Assembly (NCBI GenBank): GCA_003254905.1
Contig: QANU01056374.1
Span: 1 to 64,000, forward strand
From: Nissolia schottii
Taxonomy: Eukaryota; Streptophyta; Magnoliopsida; Fabales; Fabaceae
Reading direction: 5' to 3'
DNA length: 64,000 nucleotides
Shown piece by piece: positions 37,301-49,138 of the stretch. Positions within the stretch are counted from its first letter, which is position 1, and the number at the start of each line of letters is the position of its first letter. The position numbers and the translations under genes are program-made. The notes below the pieces were generated by a model. That model was not told where the DNA came from. It saw nothing but the letters and a program-made list of their open reading frames with translations, and made no database searches.

Positions 37301-40300
37301 CTGTGTTGCTCTCTCACAATGATAGTTAAATGAATCCTTTCCTGATGTCTATTTCCAGTTGCTGCTCAATTTATTTAAGAACAAGACCTTAATTGATTAA
37401 GGTCATTTGTCTGCACAGGCACTTATAGTTCTTTGACTTTGTTCAGAGAGGAAGGACCATTGAAGCGGAAGCGGAACTTGAGAAACTCTTGGGAGGGGTA
37501 CACGTGAAACCTGCAATGGCTGAACTGTCAAAGTCTGACAGAGGTGATGAGACTGATTCAGTAAAACTCTCGGAATTAGTCTATGGCTGCCATTCCAGAG
37601 GTATAGACCAAACTTTTCTGAATATTTTGTTTGTGAAACATCATATAGTTGTATCTTCTAGATGGTTTTCTTTTGGGTAAAGGTATTAAAATAATTAAAA
37701 AACTAGCTCTCAGAATGCCACAAATGTTGCAAATCTGTCAGCATTTGATTCCTCATGTTACTTAGCACCCAAACTAGCAAGAAGATAGCAGCAGCAATCT
37801 TGGGCTACAAGTAGAGTAGACAAGCATGACAACCTCTCTGGAACATTACATAGTTGTATCTTCTAGATGATTGCTTAATCATATCATAGTCATAATCTCT
37901 AAAAATTTCTTGTTTTTGAAGTAGTATATGGTCGTGTCTTGTTGATGGTTAAATCAGTAAATGCATTTTGCAGTGATGTTCATTGGATCTACACTTCTGG
38001 CTTTACAGCAGCTATCTGGCATAAATGCTGTTTTCTATTTCTCTTCAACTGTCTTTGAAAGCTTTGGTGTACCATCGGACCTTGCAAATATAAGCATAGG
38101 AATTTGCAATTTATTGGGTATCTTCTGCCTTAGCTCCTTTTTCTTTTAGTTTGCTAATTTTGTAGTAGCTGTATATTTCTCTCAACCTTCTACGCCACTG
38201 CAGGGTCAGTTATTGCAATGATTCTAATGGATAAACTTGGAAGGAAAGTGCTTCTTTTGGGTAGCTTTTTGGGCATGGTAAGGAAAAAAAAATGAAAAAT
38301 AATGACTTGGCTTGAAAATTTTTTTTTTCCCATGAAATTTCAATACACACGCACGCATATATTTAATAGAAGAATTTAATTAAGACATAGAGAGAAAGAA
38401 TACAAAGATATGGGAGACATCACTCACGAAGGATACCAAATAAAGTATTCCGTAAAAAGTGAGCCACAAAATAGTGCAAAAACATATGTAGAAGGAACAT
38501 ATTCAAAACTAACACCCACACATAATACACACATCAATGGATGTGGCCTTTGAAACTACAACATTTAATTGGTTTATTCTGTTAAGCACAACTTTCCGAG
38601 GAAAGGATTTCTTTTTATTATAAAAATTGTCTAAAGATTTAACCTAGAGGGAGCTTTGAACTCCCAAGTAGATTTTGTTATAAAATTCAAACTACACTCA
38701 AGTTGTCTATAATTCATGCATTTCTTCAACAGTTCCAAAATATGATATTACATCTTAAGGGCATTAAGTGGAGCCTCATTTATTCATTTACTTGGTGCCA
38801 TAATGAATTGACCTTCATAGGAAAGCACTGTGGCCATTTAGCTTCCGAAGCAGTGTTTTTGGACACTAATTTACAAAGTCCCAAACCTCCTTCCTTCTTA
38901 TGCCTGCAACAAACCTCCCAATGAGGCCTTTAGAAAGGGATAGGAAGTAGATTAGAACTCTGGATAAAGAAGCGCGAATGAAAGATTCTTATATTATTGG
39001 AACTGAAATGGTGAGAAAGCTTAAAAGTTTTGGCCAAGTTGAGCAACTATACTTAACTTTAGTTTCTCGTATAGTCTTGGGACATTTAGGTATAGTGTGC
39101 TTGGTAGAAACTGGGAGGTGACCATTGGCAATAGATCCAATGCCTGTACACTCAATATGTTGTCATTTCCCACCACTTCACGATCGACTAACTTACTTTA
39201 ACTTTTAGCTAGCTTGTCAAGAGTGTGACTTAACATATGCAATATACTATCTTTGGTTTTCTTACAACTATCACAGGAGAATTATAAGCCGTTCTAAATG
39301 TAGAAATTTTCCAGTGATACTGTTCAAGAGTTTGAGTGGTTTCTTTCCAATTATAACATTTTCTACTTCATAAGTTAAGTAATAAGAAATATGTTATCTG
39401 ACCTTTATTCATTTTTCTTGTTAGGCGGTAGCAATGGGTCTACAAGTACTTGCTGCAAGTTCTTATGCATCAGGATCTGGATCAATGTATCTTTCTGTTG
39501 GTGGCATGTTGATGTAAGTGGTCTAAAAGCTTCAACTAGCATGGGGAGGGCAGAAGGCAAAATAGAAACGAATATATTGAAATTGGGTGGGGACTGGGGA
39601 TAGAGGATTATATAGCAAGATGATATACTCTTGTAACTTGAAATATCTCCCTCTTTCAAGGACATTCAGTCAATGGTTTTCAGAAATTCAGTTAGTGTCC
39701 TATACTTGTCGTTGGTTGCATCGGATGCAAAAGTAAAAATATGTCTTAACAAGTAGTTAATATAGATTTCAATCTCGTTCTAGCTGCAGAATCATAGGTC
39801 AATAAACTAGTGTAGCATATTGAGTTTCTATTAATAGTCCAAAAATATGCACCTTTGATTCTTTATTGTGAAATGGATTGCTGCATAGATTGATGGAAAG
39901 TTTATATGGATGTTAAATAGCTACACTCCTCCTTTTGAACTGCCAAATTACTGAACAGATTTCTACAAACTTGTGAAATGGACAATACAGGTTTGTGCTA
40001 TCGTTTGCTCTTGGTGCTGGTCCAGTTCCTTGTCTCCTCATGTCCGAAATACTGCCTGGCAAGATCAGAGCAAAGGCAATGGCAATATGCTTGGCTGTGC
40101 ATTGGGTAATTATCATCTACTTGTATTCAACTTAATGCTTCCTAATATGATGCTGTTTCAATTTCTTTACTTTCTGAAGTAATGAATTCTCTTGTACATT
40201 TTTATGAACTTGAAATTCGATTAAGTGTTTGTCCTTATCGGGTAGTCTTTTACCATGTTTAAGGTTCCTTTATTATGTCTATTAAGAGATATTTGGTGAC

Positions 40301-41326
40301 ACATGGTACTCGATTAGTTGAGTATGATTGTTGAGAAAGTTATTGACTTTTTAGAAGTCTTGATAACTCCTTGCTAATAACCAATAGGATTCTAGTAGCC
40401 AGTCTGTTGAATGTTGGTTTCTGTTGAATGTTATTTACGAGGGTAAATTATATTGACCTCCTCCGATGTTTGACTATATTACACATGAACTTAATGGTTT
40501 GCAAAAACATACATTAATCTCCCCCAAAGTTTAGGTGATATTACACTCGATACTCTTATATTTGTAAAATATGACACTGAATACCCATGTAGGGAGGTTA
40601 TTGTAAGCATGACAAATCGAGGGTTGTCATGTGTAATATAACTTAACCTCAAGAGAGATCTGTATACTAATTAGAGTTACTTGAAATCTCTTATCTTGAT
40701 ATATTGTTCAATATCAGGCTCTATAATGCATCAATATACATGTTTGGAAGAAGTTTTGGCCTTTAGGATTTGAATAATAGTTACTCCCCCGTTCTCAATT
40801 AATTGTCCACTTTGAGTTATGCGTTGATGTTAAAAAAATGATTAGAAATCATAGTACTTTGCAAAGTTACCCCTATTTAATACTTTTATTTTTATTTTCT
40901 CTCTCATTTACTATTCTCTTAGTAAGTTTATTTAATAGGAGTATGGTAGGAAAAAAATTAACGTTTTATAGATTTAGGAAGATGACAGTTATTTGTGGAA
41001 ATACAAAGATGGAAAGGTAGACAATTATTCGAAAATTGAAGGAGTATTCAGTTTGCGTCCTTTCTTGTCTATACTCTGTTCATTTCCTTCTCAAATTTTA
41101 TCAAGTTGAGACTTAAAAAAAACAATTTTTTTAACAGGTGATAAACTTCTTTGTTGGTCTACTATTTTTGCGCTTGTTGGAGCAAATTGGGGCACAGCTC
41201 GTGTATAGTATTTTTGGTTCATTTTGTCTGGTTGCTGTGATTTTTGTGAAGAAATATGTTCTGGAAACAAAAGGGAAGTCGCTACAGGAAATTGAGATAG
41301 CACTTCTTGCACAAGAAGCATCCTGA
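34307..41326 (+). CDS. SGB1: Sugar porter, SGB1 / plastidic glucose transporter 3-like
   Basis: Thirteen coding exons: 34307-34373, 35092-35188, 35283-35350, 35445-35577, 36086-36185, 36299-36411, 36726-36819, 37447-37600, 37974-38117, 38204-38277, 39425-39513, 39991-40105, 41138-41326, in phase, 478 residues. A non-coding leader exon lies near 33240-33309. It is an MFS sugar porter with 12 membrane segments: DGVGRRRSF after TM2, GRLFVGTGMGLGPP in TM4, QQLSGINAVFYFSS in TM7, MDKLGRK in loop 8-9 and the terminal ETKGKSLQEIE. The short, basic N-terminus (MRGRQRVASRE) and overall sequence match At1g79820 (SGB1), described as a Golgi hexose transporter that suppresses G-protein-beta mutants, also listed as probable plastidic glucose transporter 3. 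It lacks the long transit peptide of pGlcT, so a Golgi location is plausible. It lies 3.7 kb downstream of GC5 on the same strand. Confidence 0.92.
38690..39000 (-). pseudogene. L1-type LINE relic in SGB1 intron
   Basis: The minus strand reads WEVCCRHKKEGGLGLCKLVS (~38940-38880), which fits the conserved W-x-x-x-C-x-P-K-x-E-G-G-L-G-x-x-x-L block after the reverse transcriptase domain of plant L1 elements. Stops interrupt the surrounding frame. Only this region of the element is recognisable. Confidence 0.5.
40439..40650. mobile_element. MITE in the last SGB1 intron
   Basis: ~212 bp with inverted ends: GAGGGTAAATTATATTGAC at the left, and GAGGTTAAGTTATATTAC as the complement of the right end. 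The interior contains paired TATTACAC/GTGTAATA motifs. No open frame. Family not identified. Confidence 0.65.
40784..41044. mobile_element. Stowaway-like MITE in the last SGB1 intron
   Basis: 261 bp starting CTCCCCCGTTCTCAATTAAT with an inverted end CTCCTTCAATTTTCGAATAA, flanked by TA on both sides (40782-40783 and 41045-41046). CTCC-type ends and a TA duplication are Tc1/mariner Stowaway features. The right end lies 93 bp before the acceptor of the terminal exon. Confidence 0.78.
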
Positions 41327-42480
41327 ATGAACTAAAGCGGCCATGAGGATGAGGTACAGACATGTTTCCATTTGCTGAATGAGAGTTTTGGAAACACTTT
41401 TCTGTAGAAAAGAAAATGTTTCTCTTCACATAGAATTTACGTTAGCTCAATAGTATGTTAGGATGAATAAAGAAAATAGTTTCTTGCTCAATCATTTATC
41501 AGTTATCATTACTCATTTACTTGCTTAATATTTAGCAATTTTAAGATTTGCTGATATGTTACTTTTGTCAATTGTATTAATCCACCCGTACATTATCTTA
41601 CTGATTTGCAGGTAAAGTTTCTGCTTCGTGCATATGTGATCTTGAAGATTTGAAGGCAATTTTTTTTGGGCTATCAACCCTTGCTAAAGTTAGAGAAATC
41701 ATTCATCAAGTGCTGACTAAAAAGGCATTTGTATATTTTTTGAGTTCTTTCTTTTTTTAGTGCAAGATTGGTGATCACATCATGGCCATTGTTACTTCAA
41801 GAGAAATGTAATTGCTAATTACACAATTAATGTTTGAGCTTTGACTCCATATAATATTTATGACGATGAAAGTGAATCAAACTAGACGATTTTTCATTGA
41901 TATTAGTTTCCTTTGATCTTCTTCTATTGAGAATTGATCGTTCCATAAAACCAAACCATTTTAATCACCTTAGTTTGACTTTATCTAATTGATTACTTGA
42001 TGAAATAAAATTTTCAGATAGATACAAATTTCACTTTATATTTTATATGTAGAAGTTTGCTATGGTTTTGTACAACAGAATCAATTAATCTCTCATTGGC
42101 CCCAATTCTAATGGCTAACATCTTTCCTTTTTTCCTTACAATCATGCTGCTAAATCAAAAGGCAAAATTTAAAAAACACACAAACATTATTGGAGATAAA
42201 AACAAAACCCAAATAAATAAATACAACACCGTCTCGTGTCAATCCATCGCAACCTTGCCCCTTGCCACAGTGTAGCACCACTACAACAATTTCCAACCTC
42301 GTCGCGAAGAGCCTCCCAGCTGCCCCGCGAAGCTTAACTTTTCTTCTACCGAAGCCTCGTTCGGTTAATAATGCAGTGAAGATTCTTCTGAGTCATAATG
42401 CTAACCAACCAGTACATTTGGAATGTGAGCAATCTTGTGCCACAATCAAAGTACATTGCACACAAATAATCACCTGAGAA
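41327..42480 (+). other. SGB1 3' UTR and downstream DNA
   Basis: Non-coding after the TGA at 41324-41326. It probably includes a spliced 3' UTR (AATGAATAAAGAAAA near 41465 could be a poly(A) signal). A short, more GC-rich block at 42230-42370 has no recognisable content. Confidence 0.4.
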
Positions 42481-44060
42481 ACTATCCGAGTTCTGACATT
42501 CTTGACCTACTACTATTAAGGGTATCCTCTATTATATTTGAGTTGCACAACATGGTTCACTGGATTTGCTGAAGGCTTAAGCTACTTGAGTTACCTAAGT
42601 TGTTGTATTTATTATTTCAACGTCTACGTGTCATTATGGGATTTACTGATTTTATTATTTTTATTAAGTGTAGTTCTGTTACTAAGCCTTTACATATTTG
42701 AACTACTCTAACTGGATAACCTAACAAGGTTTGGGGACTACTGCTTACGTCACCCAACACTGACTAGCTGACAGACGGTTGCCAGTTACTTTAACTGATT
42801 GTATTGGTTGACTAGGCTAACTTCCTTGGTTGGTGGTGATGACTACCTAGTCTGATTTTGGTACTCGTTTGACTTCTTCCTTGACTGATGATGCTGGCTA
42901 ACTAGTCTAATTCCTTATGTTGGTTTACTTCTGTGAACTGGCTTTTCTGACTACTACTATTATCTGATACGGTTTTGATAATTATGATCTTATGATAATT
43001 GGCTATACATTGATGGCTCCTACAATTACTCTATCTTGTTGTTGTTGATTGGCTAACCTGGCTTTATTGACTATGACGACTGGCTGATCTGACCCTGATG
43101 ATACATCAAAGGTTGTGCTGGTTTAATACTCTTTTGTGGATTATTCTGACTAATGGTGCGGTTACTACTTCCTCATGCTCCTTAATTAAACTGGGACAAC
43201 GTATTCATTGAATGCTACGTAACTAGCTTAACTTGGCGGGATAAATGTCCTATGACTTATTATTAGATAGGGGGATATATCTGTACTGACCAATTATAGG
43301 GACGAAGGTGGGTGTTGCTATGTTGACTAAGGCAAGAATTGTTGTGATGGCTTAAGCGGGTATTCATGTGATGGCTACCCTACTCTGGTTACCTACTAAT
43401 AGACAAGGCTTGACCGGTTAACTGCCCTACGGTTGTTATGGGTTCATGGCGTCTATGCTTGATTAGATACTACCTCTATATTGTCTAAGTAATGAGGTAC
43501 TGGCAGCCACTAGGTTGGCTAACTACCTTGCTAAGGGTGACTACGTCTTGCTGGATGACCGTTAAGGGTTACTTGATACTAGCTAATTGTTATGGTCTCG
43601 GAATAAGGGTGCTACTATGTCGAACTAACTATTAGGGGTTCAATGGTGGTTACTGTTATACTGGCTAACTATCTTAGAAAAATTACCTAGACTAACATGT
43701 CTATAAAGTTCATTGTTGTTGGATTACTTTTCAACTATGGGAACTATATTAAGTAACTGTGCCTACAGATACGCTAAATTCAGGAATAAGACTTACCGAG
43801 TATGCTGGACTCGTGTCGGGGTACTCATCTTATACAGTTGACCTAAGTTAATTATGATTCCTGAGTCTGTTATGCTATGATGAACAAGGTACATTTAATT
43901 ACTTTAGTGTTCTTAACTATAGCTCCTGTATACTGAATTCATCCTATGTTACTGACCAATTATGGAAATTATGGTCAACTTTTGTCATGTCATAAATTAC
44001 TATATAGGTCTCTACTTCAGCCTATACATGCAAGCAACATTGTGTATATAATCAAAACAA
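42480..44060. other. Unclassified block rich in ACTAACTGACTGG-like words
   Basis: About 1.6 kb unlike its flanks: near-balanced base use, no open frame on either strand, and scattered variants of GACTAACT, TGGCTAACT and CTGACTA throughout. The words are not in register, so this is not a simple tandem repeat. It adjoins an LTR (44300-44821) in the position expected for internal sequence of a minus-strand element, so it may be the non-coding interior of a non-autonomous retroelement. Confidence 0.4.
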
Positions 44061-44299
44061 TTAAGTAACTGATAAACATCATATAACTAAATTAATAATT
44101 TAATTAATTACATAACTAAACAATAATTGGATAACTAACTGAATAATTAAAACATGTGAGCACAACTGACTCGATTGATGGACTACTAATGTGACACACT
44201 GTCGACGCACCGAGACCTCCACTCGGAAGGGACGACGACTGAAGAGCGCTGTACTAAGAGCTTCGAGTGGCGTAGTGCTGGCACCTGGATTGGCCAACA

Positions 44300-44821
44300 A
44301 ATACCCCATCATGAGAAACTTATAGCTGAAGGAAACTTATTACTCTAGGGTGTCACGGTAGCAAACTGACATCACTACAGTGAACCCGCATCTCCGCGAT
44401 AGTCATGGACTGCCATAACGCTACCACCACCAAAGTAGTAGTGTTAGGGCCTACTACCCTAAGCCACCCTAAAATGCTAACTACTTACTTTAAGGGAGGA
44501 TGTTGTGTCTTCACCAAAAAGAACTTGAGATGAAAAGTCTCAGCACTGGGTGGAACCTTAGAAATTTTGCAGCAATTAGCAATTGTAGCTCTACCTGGGG
44601 GTCTCAATTTATAGCAGGAGGAGAGGCTCCTCCTTAATAAACTTGCTGGTGATGCCAGGGTTTCAGCATTCTCCGTGTCATTGCAGTGAGCTGGGGGCAT
44701 TGCAGCTCCTCGCTGCCTCCATGTTGCTGCAATGTTGTGGAAGCGCTGCAGCATGTTGCATGACCCGTGTTGCTGCAGCATGATGAGGGCGTTCAAACGC
44801 CCTTCTGAGGATAAGGTCATC
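44300..44821 (-). mobile_element. LTR-like segment inserted in the NLR pseudogene
   Basis: On the minus strand it begins TGATGACCTTATCCTCAG near 44821, exactly where homology to the resistance gene stops. It carries GCTATAAATTGAGACC (TATA box at 44613-44607) and runs leftward with repeated GCTGCAGC/TTGCAGCAACA motifs. This fits an LTR promoter region. The left end and target duplication were not found. Confidence 0.5.
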
Positions 44822-46805
44822 ACACAATTCTTCAATTCAAAATGGTCACTTACTATTTGATCATTGTAGACCAATTGAGCAAGTGTTGTTTTTCGAAGAC
44901 TGCATAACCCAACGATGAAATAGACAGAAAGGGAGTCAGAGTCATGTGCTAGGCCAAGAAACGACCTTCTTTTTGTTTTCATCTTGTCCATATGCTTGAT
45001 GATTAGTAATAGTTGAACTAGTTTGGCGCCATTCAACCACTTCACTTTGCCTCTCCTAAACACGCACAATAAGACCAAAGTCGTTCTTAGCAATTTCATT
45101 TTGATCTAATCTTTCTTGCATCTCCTTCAGCTTGCGTCCAACCATGTGACGGAACATGATATTCTTCGGTGTTAGTCGGGATAAGCCCCTAAGTTGAAGG
45201 GATTATGCTCCAAAACAATCATCAAGGACATCATCTAACAAGTACACTGCATCTTTAAGTTGTTGCGACCAAATTTGTATAGAGTGATTTGTCATTTGTT
45301 GCTTCTCAGCACCATCAAGTACAACCTTGATCAGATGTGATGGTTTAATGTGACTTAGAGAAGGGGGTTGAATCTAAGTAACTAATTTTTGTCAAAAATT
45401 TAAATTTCTTTTATCAGAAAAGTAATCTCCTAAAACCTTAAGAGATAATTTACTTAAGTTCAGGGAGACAAGTCTTTTGGAAATATGAAATAACGTTTTT
45501 TTGCCAGAACAAAGCTTCTTTCTAAAATTCAAAAAATAACGAAAAAGTGAAAGGGAAGAAGATAATTAGGCACACAAGATTTATACTAGTTCGATTCCCA
45601 AGCGTTAGGAATCTACGTTTAGTTCTTCAATCACCTCAAAGTTATTTTAATTTCTGTCACTAATCTCTAAAATACAAACACCAATTACAAATTCAAAATT
45701 TCTCTCAAATGTTCCTCACAAAATTTCCAAAAACAAAGAAACACTCAAGAACAAAGAAACATAAATATAGCTTTTGTCAAAGATCTCTCTTTACTCACAG
45801 CCTTTTGACTCTTAATAATTCAAACAAAAATGAAGTTTTTCTCACACGGAAATGAAAAATGCAATCACGAATGTATGTATAAAAACGGATTCAGAATATG
45901 TTAGTCTCGAAAGGAGAAAAAGAAGAAAGGATGCTTCAATTGCTAGGCTTGATGGTAGGCTTTTTGGCTCTATCTTTTTCTGCCCTTGAATGGTCACTTC
46001 ATCCTCTTTTATACTCAATGATGCAGGCCGTTGAAGATTCAAATTTCTAGACATTGCAGAATTTTTTTGCGTCGTCCATCTCCTATTGGTCCATGCAATA
46101 TCCTTTTGTACCATACTTTGAATTGAGCAGTGAGCTGTCCTTTCTTTGTACCCAAATCTGCATAGTTGTCCTTTATCCGATTGCAGCAGACTTTTTGCCT
46201 TTCTTTCTTTTCTTCCTTTTCTTCCACAATTTTTGCTTACACGGGTTGTACTTGTTCTTCATATTTCTTTTCCTTTTGCAGCGTGAAATCATCACTTTCT
46301 TCTTTCTTTTCTCAAAGATTTCATCCTAATTTTTTTGTTGACAACTTTATGTGCATAGAGATTTTGTTTGCTGTTTCCTCACATTTTCCTTCTTTCTTTC
46401 TTTTCTTATGCTTTTTTGCGTCCTGCACTATGGGCCTCACAATCTTTGGGCTTGGTCCATTTGAGTTATAATTTTATTTGGCTTCCTTGTGTGTATTTGG
46501 GCCTTTTGTTCTAGACGGAATCTTTGGAGCAATAAACTATGAGCCTTTTCCTCTTGGTTGAAACTTTGACTCCTTTTTATGTTTGAGCATGTATCTTATT
46601 GGGCTGTGATTTGGTTAACCATTTTCTTTTACTGAAATACTAAATACACATTAAAAAGTTTACATAATGTTTGTCATCATTTTTAATTTTGTAAATTGAA
46701 TCAACAACATGTAAAGTGATGTTTAGCTTTTCAGCCTTCTTGAAATTCACTCTGCACCAGAGAGTCTAGATTCTCAAACACAACTCCAAGCAAGGCCTCG
46801 GGCAT
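44822..46805 (-). pseudogene. CC-NB-ARC (CNL) resistance-gene pseudogene, split by a solo LTR
   Basis: Starts at ATG 46805-46803 with MPEALLGVVFENLDSLVQ, a typical CNL N-terminus. A frameshift follows, then KKAEKLNITLH, where a solo LTR (46709-45341) intervenes. Homology resumes at 45335 with LIKVVLDGAEKQQMTNHSIQ and QLKDAVYLLDDVLDDC (Rx-type CC domain), then LTPKNIMFRHMVGRKLKEM, then SEVVEWRQTSSTITNHQAYG. After another frame change comes IVGLCSLRKTTLAQLVYND, a decayed P-loop (normally GxGGxGKTT). It stops at FELKNCV where a second LTR-like segment begins. At least two in-frame stops and two frame shifts are visible. The LRR part is absent from the window. Clearly non-functional. Confidence 0.88.
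45341..46709 (-). mobile_element. Solo LTR inside the NLR pseudogene
   Basis: 1,369 bp running TG...CA: TGGTTTAATG at 45341 to CAACAACA at 46709 (minus strand starts TGTTGTTGATTC). The flanking 5-mers TGTGA (45336-45340) and TGTAA (46710-46714) match at 4 of 5 bases. Removing the LTR and one 5-mer rejoins the resistance-gene frame without loss (KLNITL|HLIKVV). No internal retroelement sequence is present, so LTR-LTR recombination is inferred. The short frames at 45842-46471 are incidental. Confidence 0.85.
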
Positions 46806-46809
46806 TTTC

Positions 46810-48720
46810 AGAAATTGCGAAAAATAAAGAAGAAAGGAAAAGAAGATTAGAGATTTTGTTTTGTTTTTTTTTTTTTTTATTGGATGAATGGTGATAGGTG
46901 AAGTAAACAAATGAATTCTGCAAGTGACTATACTTACTACGTACCTTAGTCAATGGGAAATGTCTCTTTTCGAAGATACTTCAAGGAAGCAGCAGGGGTG
47001 GGACCACGCTCCCACTTTCTTTCATTCATGAGCCGTGTGAGTGAGTGGGTGATGTCCCTTTGTCTTTTGTCTTTGTCTAATATCTACAATTCAAAGTTCC
47101 ATTGGTTGAACTTTATTTGTCTTAATCCAATCTTACATTTTATTAAATAAAATGTGACAGAATAATTCACTAATAAAGTAAATTGAAGTTTTGCAAGAGT
47201 TGGTCGTAATTTTCAGCCGATGAAGTTCAAGTTATTGATGACTTTAGATCCCTGTAACATTTTCAGCCAATGAAATGAATAAATGAGAAGGAAGGATACA
47301 ATTATATGTATCGACAAAAGGGATCACCGCATTAATCTGGGTGAAATATACAGCACTTCCCTCTTTTTTGTCCCCTTCAACACACAAGAAGTTCTTTCTG
47401 TATTTAATTAAGGGTGAACTGAATGGAGAAAATGTACATATATACAAGTGATAAAGCAAGGGATAACGAAGTAGAACATGCCAAACGTAAATACTCCTCG
47501 AAGCAACAGGGAAAAAAGCCTGATAAAGAAAAATCCAATCTTCGAGAAACATAAATCCCTCGGCTTCAGTCTTTTTCAATAAAACAATGACGTAATAAAT
47601 CAACAAAATTTAAAGAGATATCTCTTTTCTTTTCAAATTTACCTAGTACGACAGTGGGGTGAATATAATCTTTGTTGGAAAACGTAAGGATTTAGCTAGT
47701 ACACTGAATATAATTAATGCCAATGGGTATGCTATAGTCTCTAACTTTCATTGGTCAATCCTTCTTGGTGCATTTCTATTTTAGCTATAAATAGTGTTAT
47801 TCTTTCATTGAGATGTTCTGAAATTACCGTATCATTGATTGATTATTGGTGTGGTTGCTGATACACTGGTCAGATAAGCCGTTGGACGTTCTCTTACCGT
47901 ATACTAATAATATATGTCAAAAGCTACTGGTTTAATTGACATTATCATTAGTCTTTGTGTCAAGAAATTGTGCGAGAGCAGTACATAATTGTAAAATTCG
48001 TGTGTTTGAGTGTGTGAAATAGAATATATGGTCGAGATTATATACATTACAATTTTATTTTTGTGGGAGGTTTTTTTTTTTCATGGATAATTAAATTTTA
48101 AAATTCTTATATGTATGTGACCTATCAAACTCGGGGCATTGAGTCTACTGACTATTATTAATCAACATAGAACCATTTTTCCATGCTTGCCTCATTTCAC
48201 TTTTCTTTCAATCTTATATGCAATGATAAGAAATTTCCATGAGATAGCTGATGACTTTTAACTTGTAGTTTTCTCAGGTTCACGCCCAGATGATCAAAAT
48301 TAGGTGTAACAAACTATGGTATAATATAATATAACAAAATTTTACGGTTGACGACATTTGAAATGCTCTTTCTAGAAGGGTACGAAATACTAGTAGTAGA
48401 GTAGAATAGATACAGTGCACGTTGAACAAAAACAAAATTATCAACCGGGCGTTTCCACTAGATTATCATGTCATTGCACTAATTGTTTAATTTGTATATT
48501 TCCTCAAGTATGAAGATTGGTCCACACGTAAAGAAAAATAAAAAGTAAAAATGCTTCGGAAAGCAAAGGGCGTTTCACACGGTTGGTAGTAAACGCGACA
48601 ATTTTTTTTTAAAGGAGAATGTTGAGTTGGAGGAGTGGATATATTAAATATTATAAGAATGAATGTATTATTGAGAAAGTTGGGGTAGCATTGATAATTA
48701 ATGTCCATTATTAAAAAAAA
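46810..48720. other. Intergenic DNA
   Basis: No recognisable gene. A 120-codon minus frame at 47244-47606 lacks any domain and is probably chance. AGCTATAAATAGTG at ~47785 is TATA-like and could be an LTR or promoter remnant, with nothing convincing downstream. Confidence 0.4.
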
Positions 48721-48729
48721 TGTTAAATA

Positions 48730-48900
48730 CTAACGAATTTTACTAGTAGATATTTTTGGGGGATTTAGCAACGAATTTCATGTTTAAATTCGTCGCTAAT
48801 GGTCTTTATAACTCTAACCATGGAGCAGGCCAGATTTAACGACGGATAGCATATTCGCCACTATTTCTACTTGTGGCGCCAAGTGGTAGCAATTAATTAT
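48730..48900. mobile_element. CACTA subterminal-type repeat fragment
   Basis: Inverted motifs AACGAATTT and AAATTCGTCGCTAA surround 48775-48800, with another AACGACGGATAGC nearby and TTTTACTAGTAG at the left. Such TTCGTCGCTAA palindromic units are typical of the subterminal regions of legume CACTA elements. No intact CACTA terminus was found. Confidence 0.4.
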
Positions 48901-49138
48901 TAGTGCATCCTTTAAAAAAAATAAAATAGACAGGAAATTACCGTCATATATATATTTGGCTGTAATTTATTAAATTAAAAAATAATTAAAAATAAATTAT
49001 ATTTAAAAAATGACATTTTTTTTTGTTTATGTCTCTAAATTTCTTTTCTAAAAAATAAGTTAAAAATAATTAATAAATATTTAGCTATATTTTAACTTAA
49101 TATCACTTTTAAAATTAAAAATAATAAGTTTAACATTT

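Noticed and set aside
46054..46471. Plus-strand Phe/Ser-rich frames of 91-101 codons
   Set aside because: Low-complexity TTC/TTT translation inside the solo LTR.
47244..47606. Minus-strand 120-codon frame
   Set aside because: No domain, no plausible promoter, and surrounded by non-coding DNA. Length is within chance for this composition.
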